A stretch of DNA of 64,000 nucleotides from Phycisphaerales bacterium (GTDB lineage: Bacteria > Planctomycetota > Phycisphaerae > UBA1845): assembly GCA_020852275.1 (NCBI GenBank), contig JADZBE010000042.1, positions 1-64,000 on the forward strand, written 5' to 3'. The notes beneath the pieces were generated by a model that saw only the letters and a list, made by a program, of their open reading frames with translations, did not search any database and was not told the DNA's origin. The position numbers and the translations under genes are program-made. This document shows positions 33,391-40,838 of the stretch, piece after piece (position 1 is the first letter of the stretch; every line of letters starts with the position of its first letter).

Positions 33391-34818
33391 GTGGCTGAAG
33401 CGTCGATCAAACACCATTGCGGGCTGTTCGGCATCTGGGGGCATCCCGATGCCGCCTATCTAACGCACCTGGGGCTATACGCGCAGCAGCATCGCGGGCA
33501 GGAATCCGCCGGAATCGTCGTGTGCGATCACGGAAGGCTCACGCGCTACGCCCGCCGCGGACTCGTCAACCAGGTCTTCAACGAGACCGTTCTGCAAACT
33601 CTGCGCGGCGCCGCGGCCGTAGGACACGTGCGTTACTCCACCACGGGCTCCGACACCGAGGAGAATGCCCAACCGCTGCTGTTCTCCTTCGCCGGCGGAC
33701 AGGTGGCGATCGCCCACAACGGCAACCTCATTAACGCCGCCCTCCTGCGCCGTGAGTACGAGGAGCACGGGCACATCTTCCAGACCACCAGCGACACCGA
33801 GGTCATCATCCACCTGCTCGCCAAGCCCTCGCACCACCGCCGCGCCCGTCCCCTCGCGCACGTGCTCAATCACCTGCAGGGCGCGTACTCGCTCGTGCTT
33901 CTCCAGGCCGATTGCATGATCGCCGCGCGCGATCCGCTGGGCTTTCGCCCGCTGTGCCTCGGCGAGCTGGCTGACGGATCGGTCGTCGTCGCCTCCGAAA
34001 CAAAAGCCTTCGACATGATCGACGCACGCTACCTTCGGGACATCGAGCCGGGCGAGATCGTCACCATCAATGACGAGGGCATCGTCAGCGCGCATTTCGG
34101 CGGCGAAAACGTGGGAGAGCGGCGCGCGGCCTGCATCTTTGAGCAGATTTACTTCGCTGATCCGTCCAGCCGCGTGTTCGGCGAGAACGTGCACCTGGTC
34201 CGCGTAGCGCTGGGCATGAAGCTCGCGGAGGAGGCGCCGGCGAAAGGCGATCTTGTCGTGCCGATCCCGACGTGCGCCCAGTGCGCCGCCATCGGCTACA
34301 GCCGCCGGATCGGCATTCCCTACGGTCGCGCGTTCACCACGAGCCACTACGCGGGACGGTCCTTCATCCTGCCGAACCAGTCCGCCCGCGCGTCCACCGT
34401 CAAAATGAAGCTCAACGTCATCAAGGACGCGGTGGCGGGCAAGCGGCTTATCGTCGTCGAGGACTCCGTGGTCCGCGGAACGACCACGCGCGGGAAGATC
34501 AGCGCCTTGCGAGCGGCCGGCGCGAAGGAAATCCACCTTCGCGTCGCCAGTCCCCCGATCCGGCACGCCTGCTACTTCGGCATCGACTTCCCCGAGCCGT
34601 CGCAACTGATCGCCAGCACGCGCACCATTGAGGAAATCCGCCACTTTCTGGAGGTGGATTCGCTGTCCTACCTCTCGCATGAGGGGATGCTGGGCTGCGT
34701 GAAGATGCCCGCCAATCAATACTGCACGGCCTGCTTCTCCGGCGATTACCCGGTGGACGTGACCGAGCCGGTGGACAAGTTCGCGATGGAGCGCGGGCAG
34801 CTCAAGATGTTCGGATGA
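33391..34818 (+). CDS. purF: Amidophosphoribosyltransferase
   Basis: PurF makes phosphoribosylamine from PRPP and glutamine, the first step of IMP synthesis. The 475-residue protein starts at a GTG and has a short propeptide, so that Cys10 (CGLFGIWG) becomes the N-terminal nucleophile after cleavage. Glutaminase motifs are YAQQHRGQESAGI and HVRYSTTG; the PRPP loop is VVVEDSVVRGTTT. Fe-S cluster cysteines of the Bacillus-type enzyme are present in AACIFEQIYF, RHACYFGID and YCTACFSG. It stands alone, far from purLQ. No ribosome site stands out; the start is fixed by the propeptide length. Confidence 0.96.
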   Translation: MAEASIKHHCGLFGIWGHPDAAYLTHLGLYAQQHRGQESAGIVVCDHGRLTRYARRGLVNQVFNETVLQTLRGAAAVGHVRYSTTGSDTEENAQPLLFSFAGGQVAIAHNGNLINAALLRREYEEHGHIFQTTSDTEVIIHLLAKPSHHRRARPLAHVLNHLQGAYSLVLLQADCMIAARDPLGFRPLCLGELADGSVVVASETKAFDMIDARYLRDIEPGEIVTINDEGIVSAHFGGENVGERRAACIFEQIYFADPSSRVFGENVHLVRVALGMKLAEEAPAKGDLVVPIPTCAQCAAIGYSRRIGIPYGRAFTTSHYAGRSFILPNQSARASTVKMKLNVIKDAVAGKRLIVVEDSVVRGTTTRGKISALRAAGAKEIHLRVASPPIRHACYFGIDFPEPSQLIASTRTIEEIRHFLEVDSLSYLSHEGMLGCVKMPANQYCTACFSGDYPVDVTEPVDKFAMERGQLKMFG

Positions 34819-34860
34819 CGGCGACGCGGAGAAACTTGTCGAACCGGGCCGAACATTCCG

Positions 34861-35017
34861 GGGTGAAGGGCAACGTTCGTCACTCCCGCGAAGGAGGGAA
34901 TCCACCGCAGCCATCCCCGCGCAGGCGGGAATCCAGAGATCCCTCATGCCCGCTGGACCCCCGTCTGCGCGGGGGTGACGGGTGCTTGTCCGGTTCTGAG
35001 TTCCACCGCGGGCTGCC
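34861..35017. repeat. Composite CCCGC-hairpin element (family B)
   Basis: From left to right: GGGTGAAGGG, CACTCCCGCGAAGGAGGGAA, CCCCGCGCAGGCGGGAATCC, then the inverted half CCCCCGTCTGCGCGGGGGTG, and finally GAGTTCCACCGCGGGCTGCC. The two halves face each other. The same order or its reverse complement is found at 40554, 52895 and 53856. It fills the convergent gap between purF and hisF. Confidence 0.85.
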
Positions 35018-35034
35018 GAACCTCCATGCCCGGA

Positions 35035-35790
35035 TCAACTTCGGACCTCCACGCCCTGCGCCGCAAGCACGGCCTTGAGGCTGCGCGCTTCAGCGGCGCC
35101 GTCGTGGAAAATCGACGCCGCCAGGGCGGCGGAGGCGCTCGTCTCCCGGAACAGCCGCACGAAGTGCTCAGGACTGCCGGCGCCGCCGGAGGCAATCACC
35201 GGAACATCGACGCGCGCCGCGACGCGGCCCGTGATGTCCAGGTCGTAGCCGCTCCGCGCGCCGTCGCTGTTGATGACGTTGAGCAGGATTTCGCCCGCGC
35301 CGCGTTCGACGCCCTCCACGGCCCACGCGACGCACTCGCGCTCCAGCACGGTCCGCCCCCCGTGCGTCGTAACCCGGTAACCGTCGTTCGTCCGCAGCGT
35401 GTCGATCGACAGCACGACGCATTGCCGGCCGAACTCGTCGGCCAGCGTCGTCAGCAGCGCCGGCTCCTTCACCGCCGCGGTGTTGAGGGCGATCTTGTCC
35501 GCGCCGCAGCGCAGGAGCTGCCGTGCGTCCTCCGCGGATCGAACGCCGCCGCCGACGGTGAGCGGAATGAACAGCACCTTGGAGACGCGCCGGATCAGGT
35601 CATACAGCAGCGGGCGCGCCTGCACCGAGGCCGTCACGTCGAGGAAGCACAGCTCGTCCGCCCCGTCGCCCGCGTAGCGCCGCGCGAGGTCCACCGGATC
35701 GCCGATGTCGCGCAGGTTCGCAAAGCCCACGCCCTTGACGACACGCCCGTCGCGGATGTCCAGACAGGGAATGATCCGCCGCGTCAACAT
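35035..35790 (-). CDS. hisF: Imidazole glycerol phosphate synthase, cyclase subunit
   Basis: HisF closes the imidazole ring using ammonia from HisH, giving IGP and AICAR. The 251-residue TIM barrel opens with RRIIPCLDIRDGRVVKGV (catalytic Asp11 in CLDI), and has the phosphate-binding LTVGGGVRS and VIASGGAGS and the second catalytic Asp in LNVINSDGARSGYD. The start overlaps the hisH stop by seven bases (35784-35790). It is the last gene of the HAD-hisH-hisF operon. Confidence 0.96.
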   Translation of the reverse strand: MLTRRIIPCLDIRDGRVVKGVGFANLRDIGDPVDLARRYAGDGADELCFLDVTASVQARPLLYDLIRRVSKVLFIPLTVGGGVRSAEDARQLLRCGADKIALNTAAVKEPALLTTLADEFGRQCVVLSIDTLRTNDGYRVTTHGGRTVLERECVAWAVEGVERGAGEILLNVINSDGARSGYDLDITGRVAARVDVPVIASGGAGSPEHFVRLFRETSASAALAASIFHDGAAEARSLKAVLAAQGVEVRS

Positions 35791-36374
35791 GCCGCAAAGC
35801 TCCGCAGCAGTGCCAGTCCCGCGTCACTGCTCTTCTCCGGATGAAACTGCACGCCGTGCAGGGCGCCGCGCTGCACGACGGCGGCGATTTCCCAATCCTC
35901 CTGCTGCGCCACGGCCGCAAGATCCTCAGCCTCCCGAATCAAGGCCATGAAGCTGTGGGCGAAGTAAAAGTCCGTAGGCTCGCGCAAGAGCGCGCATGGA
36001 CGCAGCGGGCGCACCCGGTTCCAGCCCATGTGCGGACACGGCCGCGTCCGCAGGCGAACGACCGCGCCGGGCAGCAGTCCCAGACCCGGCGTCCCCGGCG
36101 ACTCCTCGCTCGACTCGAACAAAAGCTGCAGCCCCAAGCAGATGCCCAGCATCGGTCGGGCGCAGGCTGCGAAGTCCAGAATCGCGCCGCGCAGCCCCGT
36201 GCGCTCCAGGTGGCTCGCCGCCGGACCGAAGTGCCCCACGCCCGGCAGGATCAGGCGCTCCACGCCTTGCACATCGTGCGGCGCGCGGCACACGCGGTGG
36301 GGCGCGCCGATGTGCTCCAGCGCGTTGACCACGCTCTGCATGTTGCCCGCGCCGTAGTCGATCACGCCGATCAC
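35784..36374 (-). CDS. hisH: Imidazole glycerol phosphate synthase, glutaminase subunit
   Basis: HisH supplies ammonia to HisF. The 196-residue protein begins IGVIDYGAGNMQSV and carries the triad Cys in MLGICLGLQLLF and His/Glu in VQFHPEKSSDAG. FYFAHSF is the usual strand near the HisF interface. The start overlaps the upstream HAD gene as ATGA (36371-36374) and its end overlaps hisF, so the three are translated from one message. Confidence 0.95.
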   Translation of the reverse strand: MIGVIDYGAGNMQSVVNALEHIGAPHRVCRAPHDVQGVERLILPGVGHFGPAASHLERTGLRGAILDFAACARPMLGICLGLQLLFESSEESPGTPGLGLLPGAVVRLRTRPCPHMGWNRVRPLRPCALLREPTDFYFAHSFMALIREAEDLAAVAQQEDWEIAAVVQRGALHGVQFHPEKSSDAGLALLRSFAAC

Positions 36375-37357
36375 GGCAGCGCTCCGCGGACCCAGTCCGG
36401 CACGTGCATCAGCGACGGCACCACCGCCAGCGTGAATGGCGCGGCCCGCACCCGTTCCGCCAGCGCCGCGTTCCCCGCAGCCGACTGCACGTGGATGTAC
36501 CGCAGCTTCGCGCCGTGCTCGATGCCGCCGCGGACCGACTCAAAGTCCGACAGCCCGTCGCCCACGTAGATCGCCTCCGGTGGGGACTCAGGGACCGCGC
36601 CGCCTTCAACGACGCGCACCGCCGTCGGGTAATCCGTCGCCGCGCACAACGCCGAGAACCAGTGCGGCTTCGCCAGCGGATAGCGCCCCGTGGACTGCTC
36701 CGCGCGGCGGACCGTTTCGTCGTCCACGAGCCGATCCCCGATGAACCCATCGAGGTGGAACTGCTCGAGCGGCGCTGCTATCTCCTTGCGGATGCGCCCC
36801 GTGCACACGCTCAGCTCATACCCGGCCGCGGCGCACTCCGTGAACGCCTTCAACGTCTCTTCCGGCGAATGCTTGAGGCGATACCGCTCGAAGGGCCACA
36901 TGTCGGCGAACTCGGGATCGTGGAAGAAAGTCTGGAACAAGTCGACGGCTTCCCCTTCGCCCTCGCTGCCGCGCTCGATGCCGAAGCCCGCCAGCGCCTC
37001 GGCCTTGCCCGCGTCGCCGTGCTGCTTCCAAAGCTCCTCGGTGCTGCGCCGAATCATCTCCACGGCCGAGGAGTAAGCGCCCGTTTTCAGGAGCAGACCT
37101 AACTGATCGTCCGCGTCGGCCTCTTCAATGGCGCGCGTCAGCACGGCGGCCAGGTCCCAGTTCGAGTTGCATCCGCGCAGCTTGGTTACGTGCTGCAACC
37201 GCGCGTGCGTGAACGCTGCCGTTGAAAGCCGCGACCAATCTCCGACCGTCCAGTCCACCTCGTTGAGCAGCAGGGCCGTGGCGAGCGCGGCGAACCAGTA
37301 GGGCGTTTCGTCGAGAAACACGCCGTCGGCGTCGAGGATCAGACGGGGCGTGCTCAC
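36371..37357 (-). CDS. HAD-superfamily phosphatase at the head of the hisHF operon
   Basis: The 328-residue protein starts at the GTG at 37355-37357 with GGAG eight bases upstream. HAD motif I is LILDADGVFLDETP (nucleophile Asp, acid/base Asp two residues on), motif II is SVCTGR, a Lys is in PLAKPHW, and motif IV is YVGDGLSDFESV. A helical cap of about 150 residues separates motifs I and II, larger than in phosphoglycolate phosphatase. It is translationally coupled to hisH. Histidine synthesis needs a histidinol-phosphate phosphatase, so that role is possible by context only; the sequence itself does not show substrate. Confidence 0.78.
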   Translation of the reverse strand: MSTPRLILDADGVFLDETPYWFAALATALLLNEVDWTVGDWSRLSTAAFTHARLQHVTKLRGCNSNWDLAAVLTRAIEEADADDQLGLLLKTGAYSSAVEMIRRSTEELWKQHGDAGKAEALAGFGIERGSEGEGEAVDLFQTFFHDPEFADMWPFERYRLKHSPEETLKAFTECAAAGYELSVCTGRIRKEIAAPLEQFHLDGFIGDRLVDDETVRRAEQSTGRYPLAKPHWFSALCAATDYPTAVRVVEGGAVPESPPEAIYVGDGLSDFESVRGGIEHGAKLRYIHVQSAAGNAALAERVRAAPFTLAVVPSLMHVPDWVRGALP

Positions 37358-37420
37358 GCGCGGATCTCCGCGCCGCGGGCGGGCAGCGATGGCGAAGCCG
37401 CGTGCCACGTCTGGGAAGGA

Positions 37421-37530
37421 CGCTCCCTGACGGTCGCGGCTCTGATGGTCGCGACGCTGACGGTCGCGGCTCTGATGGTCGCGGCTCTGGTGGTCGCGAC
37501 GCTGACGGTCGTAGCGCTGACGGCTCCGGC
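37421..37530. repeat. 15-bp tandem array
   Basis: About seven copies of a 15-base unit (GCTCTGATGGTCGCG, GCTGACGGTCGCG and variants) begin with CTCCCTGACGGTCGCGGC. That opening sequence occurs singly at 44171-44190 and nearly so at 19225-19244. It lies upstream of the HAD gene start and downstream of the OleA-like gene's stop. Confidence 0.85.
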
Positions 37531-37546
37531 CTTTCCTCGCATGGCG

Positions 37547-38593
37547 CTACCACTCCACTCCGAGCATGATGCTCGACAGCCCGCTGCCGATGCCCAGCAG
37601 CGCGATGCGATCGCCCGGCGCGGGGGGATTCTGCTCGGTCCCCATCGCCAATGTGACCGGCAGCGACACGGAGCCGACGTTGCCCAGCGTTTCCAGCGTC
37701 GAGAAGTCCAGCCGCGGATCCAGCTTGAGCAGCTCATACAGCCGCTCGCGGTGCGCTACGCCGACCTGGTGCGTAAAGCAGCGGTCGAGGTCGTCATTGC
37801 CCCAGCCCAGCTCCGCCTTGAACGCCTCCCATGCGTCCACCGCCAGCGCGCAACCCTGCACCAGCAGCGTCTCCGAGTCGGTGTTCATGATCATCCGCGC
37901 GCCCGCCGTGAAGCCCGTGTCGCCGCTGCCGTGGCACAGGTGATTGTGCTGCGTAGCCGAGCGCACCGCGCCGCCCATCAGCCGATGACCCGTCTGCGAG
38001 ACCGAGTCGTGCGCCATGACCAGCGCGGCCGCGCCGGATCCGATCGTCAGCGAAGCGAAGGCATCCTTGAACTGGCGTCGCGTCAGGTCCGGCGTGTGCA
38101 GCAGGTGGTCGATCGTGCTTTCCAGAAGCTGGTGGCTGTTCTCGCCGGCGACGATCAGCCCTTTGCGCACCTGCCCCAGCTCGATCATGTTGCCCAGCAC
38201 GATCATCCCGTTGACGAAGCCCAGGCAGGCGTTGGAGATGTCGAATATCATCGCTTCCGGGCTGATCGAAAGCAGGTCGTGAACGAAGGAGGCCGTTGCC
38301 GGCTCAAGGCAGTCGCGCGAAACGGCCGTGTGCAGCAGCGCGCCGATCTCTTCCGGCAGCGTGCCCGAGGCTTCCAGCGCGACGCGCCCCGCCATCGCCG
38401 CGGCCTGGCTGGGCAGCACGTCGGCGTCCCACACGCGGCGCTGGCGGATGCCGCTCATCAGCTCGATCCGCCCCTCGTGCAGTCCGAAACGCTGGTACAC
38501 CGGCGCCAGGCGGCGCTCGATCTCCGCCGACGTCACCACCCGCGGCGGCAGCGCATACCCGAATGCTTCAAGACAAACGTGGTCGAACTTCAA
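37547..38593 (-). CDS. OleA/FabH-like ketoacyl synthase III
   Basis: The 348-residue thiolase-fold enzyme has the FabH/OleA triad: Cys in FDISNACLGFVNG, His in CFTHQVG and Asn in TLGNVGSVSLP. The opening (YALPPRVVTSAEIERRLAPVYQRFG, then IELMSGIRQRRVW) is closer to OleA-type long-chain condensing enzymes than to FabH. OleA joins two fatty acyl-CoAs head to head for long-chain ketones or olefins; FabH starts fatty-acid synthesis from acetyl-CoA. No oleB, oleC, oleD or fab gene is next to it, so either role is possible. It is a single gene between repeat arrays. Confidence 0.82.
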   Translation of the reverse strand: MKFDHVCLEAFGYALPPRVVTSAEIERRLAPVYQRFGLHEGRIELMSGIRQRRVWDADVLPSQAAAMAGRVALEASGTLPEEIGALLHTAVSRDCLEPATASFVHDLLSISPEAMIFDISNACLGFVNGMIVLGNMIELGQVRKGLIVAGENSHQLLESTIDHLLHTPDLTRRQFKDAFASLTIGSGAAALVMAHDSVSQTGHRLMGGAVRSATQHNHLCHGSGDTGFTAGARMIMNTDSETLLVQGCALAVDAWEAFKAELGWGNDDLDRCFTHQVGVAHRERLYELLKLDPRLDFSTLETLGNVGSVSLPVTLAMGTEQNPPAPGDRIALLGIGSGLSSIMLGVEW

Positions 38594-38715
38594 GGAACGC
38601 CCTCACGCTGAATGTCGATAGGCAATCTGAAATCCCAAAGCTGAAAGCTGAACGCTGAAATCTGAAATCCGACAACCGACAACCGACATCCGACATCCAA
38701 AATCCAAAATTCCCT
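38594..38715. repeat. AT-richer short-period repeat tract
   Basis: Units of 7-9 bases repeat imperfectly: CTGAAAGCTGAACGCTGAAAT, then CCGACAACCGACAACCGACA, then ATCCAAAATCCAAAATTCCC. The tract is markedly poorer in GC than its surroundings and separates the OleA-like gene from the receiver gene. Confidence 0.7.
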
Positions 38716-39126
38716 TCACGCCCGGTTCCGCGCCGCCAGCAGGTTGCGCACCAGGTCGATCAGCGCCTTGCGGTCAATCGGCTTGGCCACGTAGTCGTCA
38801 GCCCCGCACTCCGCGGCGCGCTCCACGTCGCCCGATTCATTCAGCGCCGTGACCATGACGACGATGATGTCCCGCGTCTTCGGGTCCGCCTTGACGCGCT
38901 TGCACACCTCAAAGCCGGACATCTTCGGCATCATGATGTCCAGCAGGATCAGGTCCGGCGGCGACGCGGCGATCCGCTCCATCGCCTCCAGACCGTTCGT
39001 CGCCGTCACCACGTCGGCCTCGGGCATGGCCTCCATGTACACCTCGAGCAGCTCCAGGTTCTGCGCGTTGTCGTCCACCAGCAGAATGCGACAGCGGTCG
39101 TCAGCAGGTTGTTTTGCCAAAGCCAT
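38716..39126 (-). CDS. Stand-alone response-regulator receiver protein
   Basis: The 136-residue protein is only a CheY-like receiver domain. It has the acidic pair in ILLVDDNAQN, the phospho-acceptor Asp in DLILLDIMMPKMSG, the Thr/Ser switch in VMVTALNE, and the Lys in DDYVAKPIDRKAL. The ATG at 39124-39126 has GGGAG six bases upstream; the longer frame reads through the tandem repeat and is rejected. With no output domain or adjacent kinase, it must pass its signal by protein contact. Confidence 0.9.
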   Translation of the reverse strand: MALAKQPADDRCRILLVDDNAQNLELLEVYMEAMPEADVVTATNGLEAMERIAASPPDLILLDIMMPKMSGFEVCKRVKADPKTRDIIVVMVTALNESGDVERAAECGADDYVAKPIDRKALIDLVRNLLAARNRA

Positions 39127-39554
39127 GACGAGCTCCCATGTGGGGTCCAGCGTGCCCGCTGCATTATGGGGGCAATAACGTACCGGGACAATCATCGGCG
39201 GGCCGGCGGCGACAAGCGGCGGGGCGGAAGTGACAAGCGGGGATCTGGCGGCCACAAGCGGCGTGACGGAAGTGACAAGCCGCGGGGCGGCAGTGCAAGA
39301 CGGCCAGCAGCCCGTGCCAAGCGTCGAGCCGCTTGTTACCGGGCAAACATCGAAGCGCCCTGCCGGGAGCCCACGCTACAGGTGACGACGGAGACCCTCG
39401 CTTGCGCTTCGGGTTCTGAGGAGGCCATCCAAGCCGGCATTCCGAACCCGAAGCGCGAGCGAGAGCGGCTCGACATTCGCGGACCCGGCGGTTATCGCCG
39501 TCCGACATTTGAACTCCGCCCCGCGCTTCCCTAGCATCGCTGCGGAGGTGAACG
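39127..39554. repeat. 428-base gap with tandem and inverted repeats
   Basis: 39190-39305 holds about five imperfect copies of a 20-21 base unit (GGGGCGGAAGTGACAAGC, GGCGGCCACAAGC). 39394-39419 is ACCCTCGCTTGCGCTTCGGG and 39442-39465 is its near-reverse complement GAACCCGAAGCGCGAGCGAG, so the two could pair around a 22-base loop. No gene is recognised. The gap lies between divergent genes. Confidence 0.75.
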
Positions 39555-40523
39555 ATGCGGTTAGCTTCGACCGTTCTGTTGGCTTTCCTGTTCGGCTGCG
39601 GCAATACGGCCCTTCTGTCGGTTCCGCAGGTCGGCGGCGAGGACGCCGTGACTGACCGGGCCATCGACGCGCCGGCCTGCGATCCTCAGCGCACGCTCCA
39701 GCTTCAGATCGTGACTGAATCCACCTTCTTGTCGCGGGATCTGCCGCAAACCGGCCTGTCAGCGGGCAGCTTCCTCCCCGCCTTCGACGCCGCTTCCTTC
39801 GGTCTGGCGCAGTCCGAGCGGGACGAAGTCGTGGCGCGCATCCGCGGGTACGCGGAGGAAACGCTCGCGCCGTTCGGGATTGAGGTCATCGGTGACGGCG
39901 AGGAGCAGCCGGCGGCGGTTGGACAGGGGATCGCGGCCGATGCGATTGAAGCAGCGCCCCTCGACGGGAACAGAACTGTTACCGACGCGAATGAGCCCGC
40001 GGCCTTTGTCGAGGTCAGCGCCGGGGCAGACGCCGCCGAAGCAGCCTCGACGCGTCCGGCGGAGCTGATCGCGCGCATCATCCTCACCCACGCCGAGGGC
40101 GTCCCGCAGCACTGCGGCTGTCAGGGCAGCACCGGCGGACTGGGCCTGCCCGCGGACGGACCGGCTGAGGGCGCCGTATTCGCCAACGCCTTCGTGGACA
40201 ACGGCCTCGCCGAGGCACTGCTGCGATATTCGAGGGAAGAACGCATTGAGAAGCTCGCCGCGGCGCTGGCAAACTCCGTCCTGCATGAGGCCGGGCACAC
40301 GCTGGGTCTGGTTCATCTCGACGTGCCCGGCCAGCCGACGCTGCTGATGGCCCGCGGGGGCGCGTCCGCCGCGCGCGTTTCGCTCGCCGCGATTACCACG
40401 CGGCAGACTTTCTCGGATTCCGATCGGGCCGTCACGCCCGACGCGCTGAGCGTGCGGGAGTGGCAGTGCGACACGTGCATGATTGAGGAAACCCTCGCGG
40501 CGCGGCGTCGCTGCGGGTCGTGA
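39555..40523 (+). CDS. Lipoprotein with metzincin-type HExxHxxGxxH site
   Basis: The 322-residue protein has a lipoprotein signal (STVLLAFLFGCG, Cys15 in the lipobox). Near residue 247 is VLHEAGHTLGLVH, the complete zinc site of metzincin or matrixin-like metalloproteases, with Glu as base and three His ligands. The region before it (AVFANAFVDNGLAEALLRYSREERIEKLAAALANSVLHE) resembles archaemetzincin or matrixin folds only loosely. A methionine turn is possible at TLLMARGG. The C terminus has two further cysteines. It is probably an envelope protease; a specific family is not assigned. Ribosome site GGAGG lies eight bases before the ATG. Confidence 0.78.
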   Translation: MRLASTVLLAFLFGCGNTALLSVPQVGGEDAVTDRAIDAPACDPQRTLQLQIVTESTFLSRDLPQTGLSAGSFLPAFDAASFGLAQSERDEVVARIRGYAEETLAPFGIEVIGDGEEQPAAVGQGIAADAIEAAPLDGNRTVTDANEPAAFVEVSAGADAAEAASTRPAELIARIILTHAEGVPQHCGCQGSTGGLGLPADGPAEGAVFANAFVDNGLAEALLRYSREERIEKLAAALANSVLHEAGHTLGLVHLDVPGQPTLLMARGGASAARVSLAAITTRQTFSDSDRAVTPDALSVREWQCDTCMIEETLAARRRCGS

Positions 40524-40553
40524 GTTTCCGCCGGCGGTAACTCACGGCTAGCA

Positions 40554-40715
40554 GCTCGTGGTGGAACTCGACACCGGACATGGAGCCCGTCACCCCCGCG
40601 CAGGCGGGGGTCCAGACCGCCCGGGAAACCGCTCGTTTCTCGATCCTCATAAGCTGCGGACTGGATTCCCGCCTGCGCGGGAATAACGCGCGTCGCCTTT
40701 CATTGCGGGCTGCCA
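40554..40715. repeat. Composite CCCGC-hairpin element (family B), reverse orientation
   Basis: It opens with GTGGTGGAACTCGACACCGG, contains ACCCCCGCGCAGGCGGGGGT, then a core with CCCGGGAAACCGCT, then GGATTCCCGCCTGCGCGGGA, and ends CTTTCATTGCGGGCTGCC. This is the reverse order of the copies at 34861 and 52895. It occupies most of the 315-base gap (40524-40838). Confidence 0.85.
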
Positions 40716-40838
40716 GGAGGCGCCACGGCGTCCACTTCCTTCCCGTCGATTTCCTCCCCGCCAGGTTCCCCGCCTCTCACCGCGCGGTATCATCCGGGCA
40801 TGAACGCACCGGGGACTCGAACTCAGGGAGGTGGACCC

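Noticed and set aside
37547..38593. Calling the thiolase-fold gene fabH
   Set aside because: The N-terminal region is more like OleA, and no fatty acid synthesis genes are adjacent. The substrate cannot be decided from sequence, so no symbol is given.
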